Source: Acidovorax sp. KKS102
Lineage (GTDB): Bacteria > Pseudomonadota > Gammaproteobacteria > Burkholderiales > Burkholderiaceae_C
Assembly: GCF_000302535.1 (NCBI RefSeq)
Contig: NC_018708.1
Span: 2,294,001-2,358,000, forward strand
DNA: 64,000 bases
Reading direction: 5' to 3'
The notes below the pieces were generated by a model that was not told the origin of the DNA, searched no databases, and saw nothing but the letters and a program-made list of their open reading frames with translations. Below are positions 44,553 through 51,691 of the stretch, in pieces. Within the stretch, counting starts at the first letter, position 1. Every line of letters starts with the position of its first letter. Position numbers and translations under genes: made by a program.

Positions 44553-45301
44553 CACTCCCCCTTCCCGCTATCCGCAGGTGAGGTGGGGATGGGGCTGACT
44601 GGCATCCAGACTGTGTACGGCGGCGTGTAGCTAACTCCATGGCCGCCGATGACTTCCACATGCTCGGCGCGCTCATGCCACTGCTGCCAACAGCCATCTT
44701 CCAGCAGGTCGAAATCGTGGCGCTCCGGGTGTTCGGTGTCTTCATGATCCAGCCATCCGACTACCACCATCTGGCCCTCTGGCGCCGTGGCAATGTCCTG
44801 CCACCCTCCCACCATTCCCTCTGGGGGAGAGGGTTGGATATAGAGGATGCGCGTTTCCCAATCTTCTGCGGAAGTGATTTCCGGGCTTTGCAGGTACTCA
44901 AAGCGCTCGCGCGAAGAGTCTTGCCAGAACCCGTTTCGATAGCGCGCTTGGTACACCGGACCACTCCCCGCACTTGCCACGCCATCCCGCAGCCCCTGCG
45001 CATCTACTCCTGCCCATGCCTTCGCCCCGCGCTCTGTCAGTGCTGACAGGTCGGGCATGGCCTGCGGCTGGCCCATCAGCGGGCCATTCACACCGCCTGC
45101 GCCGATTGATTCAAGCTGGGCTTCCAGTTCTGCGATGCGAGTGTGTTGGACGCATAGCTCGGTGGCGGCTGCATCCATCAACTGGTCTTGCTCGGTGCAA
45201 TAGCCGCCCGGCTCGTCTTCACTGGCTTGTGGGTATGTCTGCACTGCGGCGTGCAAAGCATCGGCAAGCCTCAGCGCCTCGGGTTGTGTGTTGTCTGTCA
45301 T
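44552..45301 (-). CDS. Mosaic phage protein with DUF551-like C-terminus
   Basis: 249 residues from ATG 45301, which has GGAG eight nt upstream and matches the start of its paralogue at 44265. A further in-frame ATG at 45352 overlaps the preceding stop (ATGA) and is an alternative. The N-terminal module TQPEALRLADAL and a coiled segment (TRIAELEAQLESIG) are followed by a DUF551-like domain (GGWQDIATAPEGQMVVVGW, HDFDLLEDGCW, YTVWMPVSP). Function unknown. Confidence 0.72.
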   Translation of the reverse strand: MTDNTQPEALRLADALHAAVQTYPQASEDEPGGYCTEQDQLMDAAATELCVQHTRIAELEAQLESIGAGGVNGPLMGQPQAMPDLSALTERGAKAWAGVDAQGLRDGVASAGSGPVYQARYRNGFWQDSSRERFEYLQSPEITSAEDWETRILYIQPSPPEGMVGGWQDIATAPEGQMVVVGWLDHEDTEHPERHDFDLLEDGCWQQWHERAEHVEVIGGHGVSYTPPYTVWMPVSPIPTSPADSGKGE

Positions 45302-45348
45302 GTCTGTTGCTCCAATGCCCAGTCGATCGGTGGGTTCGCGGGGTTCGG

Positions 45349-45681
45349 TCATGCCCGCATCCCCAGCGCGCGCCGCACATCAGCAGTGCCCATGCCGTTC
45401 GCGCTGTGCAGCAGGTTGTCCAGCTCCAGCGAGCCAGCAGCCAGGCTGAACGTGTGCAGCTTGGGCATAAGCCTGTCGATGGCCTGCAGCCCTGCAATCA
45501 CAGCGCCGCGCTGGCGGTCCAACTCTGCGGGCGTCTCTGCAATGTCGGCCAGGGCGTTTGCAGTGCCAGCCAGGATGCGGGCCTCCGGTGTTTCGCCCAA
45601 TCCGTGCAGCCCGGCAGCGTGGCAGACGATATACACCAGCCGCCCGGCCATGTTGGCAACGCGGGCCGCGTCGGCGCCCAT
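45349..45681 (-). CDS. Phage protein, main part of a probably frameshifted gene
   Basis: 110 residues from ATG 45681 (MGADAARVANMAGRLVYIV) through LGETPEARILAGTANALADI to GMGTADVRRALGMRA. The frame is open and protein-like upstream of the ATG (IEADIQSLRTDTGLQAY) but has no start codon there, and the preceding frame fits it after a one-base shift near 45738. The domain is alpha-helical and of unknown function. Confidence 0.6.
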   Translation of the reverse strand: MGADAARVANMAGRLVYIVCHAAGLHGLGETPEARILAGTANALADIAETPAELDRQRGAVIAGLQAIDRLMPKLHTFSLAAGSLELDNLLHSANGMGTADVRRALGMRA

Positions 45682-45827
45682 GTACGCCTGCAGTCCGGTG
45701 TCGGTGCGCAGGCTCTGAATGTCAGCCTCGATACGGCCTCGGTCACCGGGTTGATGACTTCGTGCCGGTTGCGGTCGAAGGCGCCTTGATGGGCGCGCTT
45801 GCGGGCGTAGGTGCTGGTCTTTCTCAC
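45498..45827 (-). pseudogene. 5' part of a frameshifted phage gene
   Basis: From GTG 45827 (overlapping the upstream stop as GTGA) the frame gives VRKTSTYARKRAHQGAFDRN then RHEVINPVTEA, a normal-looking N-terminus. It then leaves the coding pattern near 45738. Restoring one base there (GCC-CGT in place of GCCGT) joins it to the frame at 45349-45681. Either a real mutation or a sequence error splits one ~158-residue gene. Confidence 0.5.
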
Positions 45828-46006
45828 TTCCGCCCCCTGTACTGCAGCTCCTTGCCCTCGTACCGCCCGCGCATGGTGCTGTTCAGATGGGGGATGGTCT
45901 GGTGGTCGGACAAGTCGATTCGTTCCTTTGCGCGCTGGGCCTCCCACTTGGTCTGTGGGACTGGGTTGGCCAGGGAGAACCCGGCGGGTTTTTGTGGCTT
46001 GGTCAT
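45824..46006 (-). CDS. Small phage protein of unknown function
   Basis: A 60-residue protein, MTKPQKPAGFSLANPVPQ followed by TKWEAQRAKERIDLSDHQT and a basic C-terminus (RGRYEGKELQYRGRK). The start at ATG 46006 lies two nt after the upstream stop. It overlaps the next gene by GTGA. No domain recognised. Confidence 0.6.
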   Translation of the reverse strand: MTKPQKPAGFSLANPVPQTKWEAQRAKERIDLSDHQTIPHLNSTMRGRYEGKELQYRGRK

Positions 46007-46008
46007 GG

Positions 46009-46140
46009 TCAATGTCCGCAGGGGAGGGCGCCGCCCACTGGCGTGCCGTCCTCGTTGATGGGGTGGCGGGCGCCGCAGCCCAGGCAGGTGCGCGGCTCTG
46101 GTTTCTGGGCCTTTTCAGGCTCTTGCGCTTGTTGTGTCAT
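46009..46140 (-). CDS. 43-residue zinc-ribbon-like phage protein
   Basis: MTQQAQEPEKAQKPEPR, then TCLGCGARHPINEDGTPVGG and ALPCGH. CxxC plus CxH gives four possible zinc ligands. Its ATG overlaps the stop of the gene upstream (ATGA at 46137-46140) and its stop is two nt before the next ATG, so it is firmly embedded in the coupled operon despite its size. Confidence 0.6.
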   Translation of the reverse strand: MTQQAQEPEKAQKPEPRTCLGCGARHPINEDGTPVGGALPCGH

Positions 46141-46421
46141 GTTTGTTTGCTATCGAATTGATTGCGGAATGCGGCCACAGCCCGGCGCTGGATGGCCTGC
46201 ACAACCACCTGCGCCTCTGGAGAGCGGAACCACTGGCGAACCTTGTTCAGACTCTTGATGGTTTCGGCCTCGATTGCTTCGCGGCCGGGTTTTCCTGCGG
46301 GCCAAGTGGCAAAGGCAACGGAGGCCTCCAGCGCGCGGCAACGCCATTCACGGCGCTTGCGCATCACGCGCAGGGTCTTGGGGTTCAGGCGTGGTTTTTG
46401 CGGGGGGGGGTGAGCGGTCAT
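46137..46421 (-). CDS. Phage protein of unknown function
   Basis: A 94-residue basic protein: a proline-rich start (MTAHPPPQKPRL), then helices with KTLRVMRKRREWRCRALEAS and ETIKSLNKVRQWFRSPEAQ. ATGA overlaps tie it to rdgC upstream and to the 43-residue gene downstream. It may bind DNA given its charge, but no motif is recognised. Confidence 0.65.
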   Translation of the reverse strand: MTAHPPPQKPRLNPKTLRVMRKRREWRCRALEASVAFATWPAGKPGREAIEAETIKSLNKVRQWFRSPEAQVVVQAIQRRAVAAFRNQFDSKQT

Positions 46422-47308
46422 GGTGCTGCCTCCCCGCCCAGAGCCTTGATCAGGTCCGGGATCAGCTTCGCCAGCTCGCCCGTGGCAATCGCCACATCGG
46501 TATCGAACCCGCCTTCGTCCGATTTCTGGCCCTCGAAAACGGTGTCAAGGAACTGCAGCTTGCGCACCTGCAGGCCCTCGGTGAGCACGAACGAAACCCG
46601 GTCATCCCAGGTCATCGCCAGCTTGGTGGGCAGCTTGCCCGCGTCGATGTGGGCCTGAACCTCGGCAATGTCCAGCGGGTGGCGGCCGTACTTCACGACA
46701 GCCTTTTCCTCGCTGGCGCTCTTGAGCTCGCACTCGCGGTCCACGGTGAAGCCCTGGGGCGGCTCCTGTTCCTTGAGCCAGTGCGCCATGGCGGCCTGCG
46801 GGCTGGTCTGGGTGTCCAGCAGCGACACGGACAGGCCGTGCAGGGCCTCGACCAGCAGCGTGACCACCTCATCCGCGCGGCCCTGGCTGCCGGTGTCCAG
46901 CACCAGCAGGTGGGCTGCTGGGTCGATCCATACCCACATGCTGGCCTGCTTGGTGAAGGCCATGGGCAGCAGGTCCAGCTTGGCCTCGTCTTTCAGCTCC
47001 TTGCTTTCCTTTCTGCCGGGCTTGCGGCCGGTTTCCTTTTCGATGCGGTCGGCCTTCTCCTTGACCTTGCGCGCCAGCACGCTGGCGGGGATGGCCTTGG
47101 TTTCGGTCATCAGGCGGGCGATCCACTGGCCGCCGATGCTCTCGACCAGGGCGCCGTGGGCCTCGCCGCGCGGTGGAACCCAGCCGATGGATTTCTCTTG
47201 GGTGGCGCCGCATTCCATGAATGGTGCCTTGGCTAGGGCTTCCTCTGCGGCCTGCAGGTCTGGTGCCCAGCCTTGGGCGATGCGGTACACGATCAGGTTC
47301 TTGAACAT
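46418..47308 (-). CDS. rdgC: Recombination-associated protein RdgC (phage copy)
   Basis: A 296-residue protein with RdgC hallmarks: MFKNLIVYRIAQGW, FMECGATQEKSIGWVPPRG, GGQWIARLMTETKAIPASVL, WVWIDPAAHLLVLDTGSQ, and a C-terminal KLPTKLAMTWDDRVSFVL. RdgC is a ring-shaped DNA-binding protein that limits RecA function. The start at 47308 has GGAG five nt upstream. It lies among phage recombination genes (Gp157, SSB-like, Sak4-like), so it probably modulates phage recombination. Confidence 0.93.
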   Translation of the reverse strand: MFKNLIVYRIAQGWAPDLQAAEEALAKAPFMECGATQEKSIGWVPPRGEAHGALVESIGGQWIARLMTETKAIPASVLARKVKEKADRIEKETGRKPGRKESKELKDEAKLDLLPMAFTKQASMWVWIDPAAHLLVLDTGSQGRADEVVTLLVEALHGLSVSLLDTQTSPQAAMAHWLKEQEPPQGFTVDRECELKSASEEKAVVKYGRHPLDIAEVQAHIDAGKLPTKLAMTWDDRVSFVLTEGLQVRKLQFLDTVFEGQKSDEGGFDTDVAIATGELAKLIPDLIKALGGEAAP

Positions 47309-47319
47309 GGGGACTCCAT

Positions 47320-47343
47320 GAAAAAGCCCGCACTGGGCGGGCT
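47320..47343 (-). terminator. Rho-independent terminator (minus strand)
   Basis: On the minus strand AGCCCGC-CCAGT-GCGGGCT is followed by a T run. It lies between the Gp157 gene (ends 47367) and rdgC (starts 47308), so it may reduce expression of the downstream half of the early operon. Confidence 0.75.
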
Positions 47344-47366
47344 TGGGGGTTGGGTTGCTGGGTGGG

Positions 47367-47864
47367 TCAGCTGATCGCCAGCCGCGTGCCGTGCACCAGC
47401 CGTGCGCCTGGCACTTCTCTGCCTTCCTTGATGGCGTCGGCAATCGCTTTCTTATCTGGTGCTGCTGGTGGCGCCTCGGGCACACGCATGTACTCGGCAG
47501 GCAGTAGCCCCGGCTCGTACACATCCACGCTGGGCGGTTTGGCCTGGATTGCCAGCCGGAAATGCGGGCATTCGATCTTCTGCACTTCTGCGGTTTCCAT
47601 GCAGCCCTGCACGTACTCCAGCAGGTGTCTTGCGCGGTTCTCGATTGCTTTCCTTCGCTTTGCCATCTGCTCTTCGGCATCCTTGATCGCGGCGGCTGTG
47701 GCTTGCAGATCGCGGGCGAAAAACACCACGTTCTGCGCTTTCACTTCCAGTTCACCGCTCATGGCATCAAGGGTGTCGGTCACTACCTCGGGCGGCAGAT
47801 CAAGGTCGGCCAGGCGGTGGGCGTCTTCACGGTAGGCCGCGGCTATCTCGTAGAGGCTAGTCAT
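47367..47864 (-). CDS. Siphovirus Gp157-family protein
   Basis: A 165-residue, mostly coiled-coil protein with the Gp157 pattern: MTSLYEIAAAYREDAHRLAD, VTDTLDAMSGELEVKAQNV, IKDAEEQMAKRRKAIENRA and a C-terminal basic/Pro segment. Gp157 proteins occur in phage recombination clusters and are linked to resistance to the host. The start at 47864 has GGGAAGAA upstream. Confidence 0.85.
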   Translation of the reverse strand: MTSLYEIAAAYREDAHRLADLDLPPEVVTDTLDAMSGELEVKAQNVVFFARDLQATAAAIKDAEEQMAKRRKAIENRARHLLEYVQGCMETAEVQKIECPHFRLAIQAKPPSVDVYEPGLLPAEYMRVPEAPPAAPDKKAIADAIKEGREVPGARLVHGTRLAIS

Positions 47865-48045
47865 TTCTTCCCCATGAAAGAAGAAGGCCAGCGACTGCGG
47901 CAGTGCTGGCCTTGGGTTGTGGTTTCTGTGCTTCGCGTTTGGCAAGATACTTTGCATGCGCCCTTGCCCTGGCTGCTACGCCTTTGGGTGACCGGGCGTA
48001 TGCGGCGTAATCCTTGACTGGCATATCACCAAGGGATGTCGTCAT
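47857..48045 (-). CDS. Small basic phage protein
   Basis: A 62-residue protein, MTTSLGDMPVKDYAAYARSP followed by a very basic alanine-rich helix (ARARAHAKYLAKREAQKPQPK). It overlaps the SSB-like gene by 20 nt and the Gp157 gene by 8 nt. The charge suggests nucleic-acid binding. Unknown function. Confidence 0.55.
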   Translation of the reverse strand: MTTSLGDMPVKDYAAYARSPKGVAARARAHAKYLAKREAQKPQPKASTAAVAGLLLSWGRND

Positions 48046-48673
48046 TCATGTCGTCAAAGCCAGACGATGCAGGATGCCCGGCAGGTGGCCCGCCAGCGCC
48101 ATCGGCACTGCGAGGCGCTGTGGGCCGTGCGCCCTTCAATGGGCGATGGCGCAAACCTTCCACCATTTTTGCAAGCGCGACAGGCTGCGTTTTCTTATCG
48201 AGGATTTCGCTTGCGGTCAGCTCGGTTCCGGGCTGAAAAACGTTCTTCAAAACCATGCGTGTGCCGATGCTTCCATCCTGCTTTTCGTAGTCCTCGGTTT
48301 CCAGCAGCACGCCAATCGGCTTGTGCAGATCGGGGAACACGGTTCCGTCTTCGATCACTTCCTTCTTGGTGTCGTAGTCGTAGCGCGTTACCTTGCCAGG
48401 CGCTGGCTTGATGCCTCGCAGTTGCATACAGGTCATGATGGCCATCAGCGTGTCATAGCCCTGGTAGCGGTCGCCGTTTGCCCCAGTGGTGTAGATGGCC
48501 AGATTGGCTTTCTGGCCGGTGTTGGCCTTGAAGATGAAGGAAACGCCGCGCCCGCCTTTCTTGGTCACGATGTCCTGGGCTTGTGTGAATTCGCCAACAT
48601 ACTTGCCGATCTCTTTGATGGTTGCGCCTGCGGTGTCTGCGTGGCGTGCTGCTTGGGTGTCAAGTTGATACAT
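48026..48673 (-). CDS. Phage SSB-like protein
   Basis: A 215-residue protein with an OB-type beta-rich core (KGGRGVSFIFKANTGQKANL, AIYTTGANGDRYQGYDTLMA, GTRMVLKNVFQPGTELTASE) and an acidic C-terminal tip ending DDMNDDIPW, as in single-strand-binding proteins. It directly follows the Sak4-like ATPase gene, and such ATPases are often paired with their own SSB. The family name is uncertain; DUF669-like is an alternative. Confidence 0.65.
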   Translation of the reverse strand: MYQLDTQAARHADTAGATIKEIGKYVGEFTQAQDIVTKKGGRGVSFIFKANTGQKANLAIYTTGANGDRYQGYDTLMAIMTCMQLRGIKPAPGKVTRYDYDTKKEVIEDGTVFPDLHKPIGVLLETEDYEKQDGSIGTRMVLKNVFQPGTELTASEILDKKTQPVALAKMVEGLRHRPLKGARPTAPRSADGAGGPPAGHPASSGFDDMNDDIPW

Positions 48674-48698
48674 GGTCGTTACTTTCGTGGTTGGAAAA

Positions 48699-49349
48699 TC
48701 AGGCGGTTTCGGTGATGCCATAGAACTCGCAGATCGCGGCATCTACGGCGGCTAAGTCATTTGGGATGTGCTGGTCTGCAAACATGTCGATGGGCGACTT
48801 GCAGCAGTCCTGACCGTTCGTCTGCGTGGCAAACAGGTATTGGCCGTTGATGATCTCGGTGCGCAGGACGATGGTGAAATAGCCTTCTGGCACCAGCGTC
48901 TGATCAACCATCTTGCCGACGGTCTTCATGCGGACCTGTCCAAAGTCGTCAGTCTGCGTGTGCGCCAGGATGTAGACCCGGCGATGCTCTGGCCGCGCTC
49001 CCGCCGCTTGGAACACGTTGAATGCGTGCTTTCCAATGTCCGTGAACTTCTCATAGCCTTTCTCGCTGCTGCGGGTCATGAGTTCGTCCACCATCACGGC
49101 TTGGTAGTCGTCCACCACGATCACATCATGAGGTGCGGTGCGTAGGATCTTCTCGATCACCATTGGGTCGCTGGTCTGGATCACGTTACCCTCACCCTTG
49201 AGCGTGACGCGCGTTACCCAGCCCTTAGTGCGGAAAGGCAGGGGCTTCTTGATGCACTGGATCAGCAGCGTCCGCGCTGGGTCCAAGTTGCGCAGGCTGG
49301 TACTCTTGCCGCTGCCGCTGTTGCCCAAAATCAGTGTGGCGATGCTCAT
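48699..49349 (-). CDS. Phage RecA-like ATPase, Sak4-like
   Basis: A 216-residue P-loop ATPase: Walker A LILGNSGSGKSTS at residues ~6-18, Walker B DVIVVDDYQAV, and RVYILAHTQTDDFG as a sensor-like segment. It matches the small RecA-core ATPases (Sak4 type) that promote phage strand annealing or exchange. With the SSB-like, Gp157 and RdgC genes it makes a recombination module. The start at 49349 gives a direct lead into Walker A. Confidence 0.8.
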   Translation of the reverse strand: MSIATLILGNSGSGKSTSLRNLDPARTLLIQCIKKPLPFRTKGWVTRVTLKGEGNVIQTSDPMVIEKILRTAPHDVIVVDDYQAVMVDELMTRSSEKGYEKFTDIGKHAFNVFQAAGARPEHRRVYILAHTQTDDFGQVRMKTVGKMVDQTLVPEGYFTIVLRTEIINGQYLFATQTNGQDCCKSPIDMFADQHIPNDLAAVDAAICEFYGITETA

Positions 49350-49434
49350 TTGATGTTCCTCGGTGTGATTGGTCGTACTCGATCTGCGCGCAGGCCACGG
49401 CCTCATCGCAAGACTCTTGAAGCATTGGGTGCAT
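49225..49434 (-). CDS. Possible small phage protein overlapping the Sak4-like gene
   Basis: 69 residues from ATG 49434, which has a strong AGGAG six nt upstream and overlaps the preceding TAA. The first ~28 residues (MHPMLQESCDEAVACAQIEY) look natural. The remainder is antiphase to the Sak4-like gene, overlaps its first 125 nt, and may be unconstrained. Confidence 0.35.
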   Translation of the reverse strand: MHPMLQESCDEAVACAQIEYDQSHRGTSNEHRHTDFGQQRQRQEYQPAQLGPSADAADPVHQEAPAFPH

Positions 49435-49538
49435 TACCTGCTCCTTGTCAAAAACCAAGCCGCCCGAAGCGCAACCCATCGAGAGTTGCCCAGGCGGTAC
49501 TGGCGGTATCGTTCGCGGAGTTCTGCGAGGAACCTCAT
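49434..49538 (-). CDS. 34-residue basic phage protein
   Basis: MRFLAELRERYRQYRLG, then NSRWVALRAAWFLTRSR: a short amphipathic, very basic peptide. Its ATG overlaps the upstream stop (ATGA at 49535-49538) and its TAA overlaps the next ATG (TAATG), so it fits the coupled pattern. Function unknown. Confidence 0.45.
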   Translation of the reverse strand: MRFLAELRERYRQYRLGNSRWVALRAAWFLTRSR

Positions 49539-49822
49539 GGCGCCTCTCCCTTCCCCGCCTGCGCAATCGCATCGGCAAGATCGGCATGCACTGCAATCGC
49601 GTCGTCAATGTCTGATGTGCAGCCGGACAGCACCAGCCCTGCAATCACAGCGGGAACGATCAACCAGCCGCGACGGCAGAAGGCCCAAAGCAGGCGCTTG
49701 TAAAGCGGTGTGCGGTACACCTCGATTGCTATGGCCTGCTGGGCTGCTGTCTTGCCAAAGCCGGGGCAGGTGCGGGCAAATGTGCGGGTGTTGTCGTCAA
49801 GGTATGAGGGGGCGCGTGTCAT
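49535..49822 (-). CDS. Small phage protein with one membrane segment
   Basis: A 95-residue protein with a membrane helix in the middle (WLIVPAVIAGLVLSGC, ~53-68) followed by an acidic tail. The sequence VLSGC resembles a lipobox but is too far from the N-terminus to be a normal lipoprotein signal. ATGA overlaps on both sides support it. Unknown function. Confidence 0.6.
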   Translation of the reverse strand: MTRAPSYLDDNTRTFARTCPGFGKTAAQQAIAIEVYRTPLYKRLLWAFCRRGWLIVPAVIAGLVLSGCTSDIDDAIAVHADLADAIAQAGKGEAP

Positions 49823-50079
49823 GCTGCCTCCAGATCAATCAACCCCGAACCCTTGAGCTGCATCCCTCGCAGCAGAGCCTGTCCAGGCCGCAGAGGGAGG
49901 CCTTGTGTGCGCGCTACTTGAGCGGTTGCACTTGATGGCCCGTACTGCCCAACAATCGTGCGGCGGGCAACATCGATCACATACGTGTCGTCGTCATTGA
50001 TCTCGCTGCGCGTCATCTTTTGAGGCACTGCCGGGTTGGTTGCAAAGATGCGCTGGAAGGTGTCGTGTACGTTTTGCAT
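49819..50079 (-). CDS. Small phage protein of unknown function
   Basis: An 86-residue protein, MQNVHDTFQRIFATNPAVPQ with a central NDDDTYVIDVARRTIVGQYG. AGGAGG lies upstream of ATG 50079. It overlaps the next gene by ATGA and is separated from the gene upstream by a terminator. No domain recognised. Confidence 0.6.
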   Translation of the reverse strand: MQNVHDTFQRIFATNPAVPQKMTRSEINDDDTYVIDVARRTIVGQYGPSSATAQVARTQGLPLRPGQALLRGMQLKGSGLIDLEAA

Positions 50080-50094
50080 TGCGCCTCCTGGGCG

Positions 50095-50119
50095 GAAAAA
50101 AGCCCGCTGGGTGCGGGCT
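50095..50119 (-). terminator. Rho-independent terminator (minus strand)
   Basis: On the minus strand AGCCCGC-ACCCA-GCGGGCT followed by a run of six T. It lies between the genes at 50128-50337 and 49819-50079. Confidence 0.8.
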
Positions 50120-50127
50120 GGGTGAAT

Positions 50128-50337
50128 TCAGAACGGGATTCCGTCGTCTGGCTGGTATCGCTGCCAGTGGGGCCGCGTCAGCGGGTCGTCGTGCTGCGGG
50201 TGCTGGTCCCACAGCTCGCGCCAGCGCCGGACTAGGGCAGGCTCACCGTGGTACATGAACCCGTAGCCGTCATAGACACGGGCCTCGCGGTGCGCGCGGC
50301 GGTAGAGGGCGCGCGTCCAGCGGAACTTGCGGGCCAT
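50128..50337 (-). CDS. Small phage protein of unknown function
   Basis: A 69-residue basic, aromatic-rich protein (MARKFRWTRALYRRAHREAR, RRWRELWDQHPQHD, ending DDGIPF). It begins one nt after the stop of the gene upstream, so it is translationally coupled. The DDGIPF tail resembles the C-terminal tip of SSB-interacting proteins, but this is only a likeness. Confidence 0.55.
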   Translation of the reverse strand: MARKFRWTRALYRRAHREARVYDGYGFMYHGEPALVRRWRELWDQHPQHDDPLTRPHWQRYQPDDGIPF

Positions 50338-50338
50338 G

Positions 50339-50683
50339 TCAGGCTTCTACGACGTGCTCAATCGCCAGCAGGCTCTGTATCTGGCCTTCGATGCGGGTGG
50401 CTTCTGCCTGTGCGGTGGCAAGAACCTGCTCCTTCTGCTGGCGCAGCGTGGCCACAGCTTTCGTGGTGATTTCCTTCTGCGGCAGCAGCTCGATCTCAAT
50501 GCGGGCCATGCCGACCAGGATGTAGCCATCTTTTGCCCAATGAGCGCGCAGTGCACCTTCCTTGGTCAGGTTGTCTTTGCTCACGATGCTGAACTCATCG
50601 GCAGCGGTCTTCTCCGGGTTGGCTGGGTCGAAGCGCGTGTATTTGCTGACCAGCGCGACGGCATCACCGGTGATTTTTGTCAT
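50339..50683 (-). CDS. Phage protein of unknown function (first gene of the early operon seen)
   Basis: A 114-residue protein: MTKITGDAVALVSKYTRFDP, TAADEFSIVSKDNLTKEGAL, and a C-terminal coiled helix (TKAVATLRQQKEQVLATAQ, EATRIEGQIQSLL). GGAG lies six nt before ATG 50683. It is the most upstream recognisable gene of the minus-strand early operon. Nothing upstream resembles a repressor or Cro. Confidence 0.65.
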   Translation of the reverse strand: MTKITGDAVALVSKYTRFDPANPEKTAADEFSIVSKDNLTKEGALRAHWAKDGYILVGMARIEIELLPQKEITTKAVATLRQQKEQVLATAQAEATRIEGQIQSLLAIEHVVEA

Positions 50684-50695
50684 TGCAGGCTCCAA

Positions 50696-50807
50696 AGAAA
50701 AAGCCCACGCGGTGGTGGGCTGGTGGGGAAGAAAAAAGCCCCGACAGGCGGGGCGAACCCCTGCGCAAGGCAGGAGGGGAGGGAATAAAAGCCCTGCCGA
50801 AGCAGGG
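50696..50807 (-). terminator. Three tandem rho-independent terminators (minus strand)
   Basis: Stems read on the minus strand: AGCCCAC/GTGGGCT (50702-50721), GCCCCG/CGGGGC (50738-50754) and CCCTGC/GCAGGG (50792-50807), each followed by a T-rich tail. Together they would shut off minus-strand transcription from the right. No gene now lies immediately upstream of them on that strand. Confidence 0.75.
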
Positions 50808-50909
50808 AAGGGCACAGGATGGCGTCCTATGCCGGAGCTACTGGTGGGCTACTTGCCAGGGGGAATTCACGCACCGGTTCAAAGTTTGTGAAGTGGCTTT
50901 TGCCCGTAA

Positions 50910-50943
50910 ACCGCAGCGCACTCAACGAATGCGCTGCGGTTTT
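50910..50943 (+). terminator. Strong hairpin terminator
   Basis: A perfect 11-bp stem, ACCGCAGCGCA with TGCGCTGCGGT, and a 9-nt loop, followed by TTT. The left-hand A run is absent, so it acts mainly on plus-strand transcripts. Confidence 0.6.
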
Positions 50944-50969
50944 GCCCCTGTCGTCAAGGGCTTGCCGGA

Positions 50970-51361
50970 TTGACCGCTCCGGTTGGCGTAGCGCTGCTTT
51001 TGGTTTCTTTTCTTGGCGGTACAGATCCCGCCTCACCCCCGTACTCAGCCCCAGGGTTTGGACTTCGCAGTGCAGTGGCAGCCGGTCGTTTCCTTCCTTC
51101 GCCCTATCTCGTTCGCGTTCCAACGGCGACACAGCAGCCGCCACATCACCAGATGGGATCACCTGGACAGCTCGAACCTTGCCGAGTTCTGCCAGCTGGG
51201 CATCAGTCACCTACGGCAACGGTGTATTTGCGGCTGTTGCCTATGGTGGCAGCACTGCTGCCACGATCTACCAAGCCTCCTACGACATCGGGACGCTGTT
51301 CTGGGTGCCGAACGTCACAGCCCCACAGGGTATGACTTACTACATCAAAGCGACTGCGTGA
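50970..51361 (+). pseudogene. Decayed 3' end of a tail-fibre gene with WxxxxYGNG-type repeats
   Basis: The last ~75 residues in one frame are clear fibre sequence: AATSPDGITWTARTLPSSA, SWASVTYGNGVFAAVAYGGS, and a C-terminal FWVPNVTAPQGMTYYIKATA ending at 51361. Just upstream, related sequence continues in other frames (FGLRSAVAAGRFL), implying one or more frameshifts, and no start codon fits. It lies 33 nt before the holin gene, the normal place for a fibre gene. The 5' part is absent. Confidence 0.5.
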
Positions 51362-51394
51362 AGCATGTGCGCAATCTGGACTCAGGAGTAGCGA

Positions 51395-51691
51395 ATGGAC
51401 TTCAAACAGCAGGCCACCGACCAGGCCGTACAGCACACCACCACCTTTGTGGGCTCCAAGCTGGCTACAGGCATGACCTACGGTGGCGGGGCCACGGCGT
51501 TCATCGGTGGGCTGACGCTCAACGAGTTCGCCATCGTGTTCGGTATGGTGATCGGCCTGCTGGGCTTTGTGCTGCAGGTGTACCAGACGGTGCACAAGCG
51601 CCGGGTGTACGTGGCCGAGCGCAAGCTGATCGAGGAACGTGCCGAGCGCGAGCGCCAGGAGCACGCGGCCAAGATGGGGATGTATCAATGA
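51395..51691 (+). CDS. Phage holin
   Basis: A 98-residue membrane protein with two hydrophobic segments (~GMTYGGGATAFIGGLTL and EFAIVFGMVIGLLGFVLQVY) and a strongly charged C-terminal helix (RKLIEERAERERQEHAAKMG), as in class II holins. CAGGAG precedes the ATG. Its stop overlaps the endolysin start (ATGA). It would form inner-membrane holes that trigger lysis at the end of the lytic cycle. Confidence 0.88.
   Translation: MDFKQQATDQAVQHTTTFVGSKLATGMTYGGGATAFIGGLTLNEFAIVFGMVIGLLGFVLQVYQTVHKRRVYVAERKLIEERAERERQEHAAKMGMYQ

Larger units (their letters stand above)
50684..51394. other. Gene-poor junction region between early and late blocks
   Basis: 711 bp without an intact gene. It holds three minus-strand terminators (50696-50721, 50731-50754, 50786-50807), a long hairpin with a T tail on the plus strand (50910-50943) and a decayed tail-fibre fragment (from about 50970). 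In a complete lambdoid or podoviral prophage this place would hold immunity, replication and structural genes, so it is the likely site of a large deletion (inference). Confidence 0.6.

Noticed and set aside
50827..51210. 127-codon minus-strand frame in the junction region
   Set aside because: Its first part is the exact complement of the recognisable tail-fibre fragment, and the rest has no family resemblance or ribosome site.
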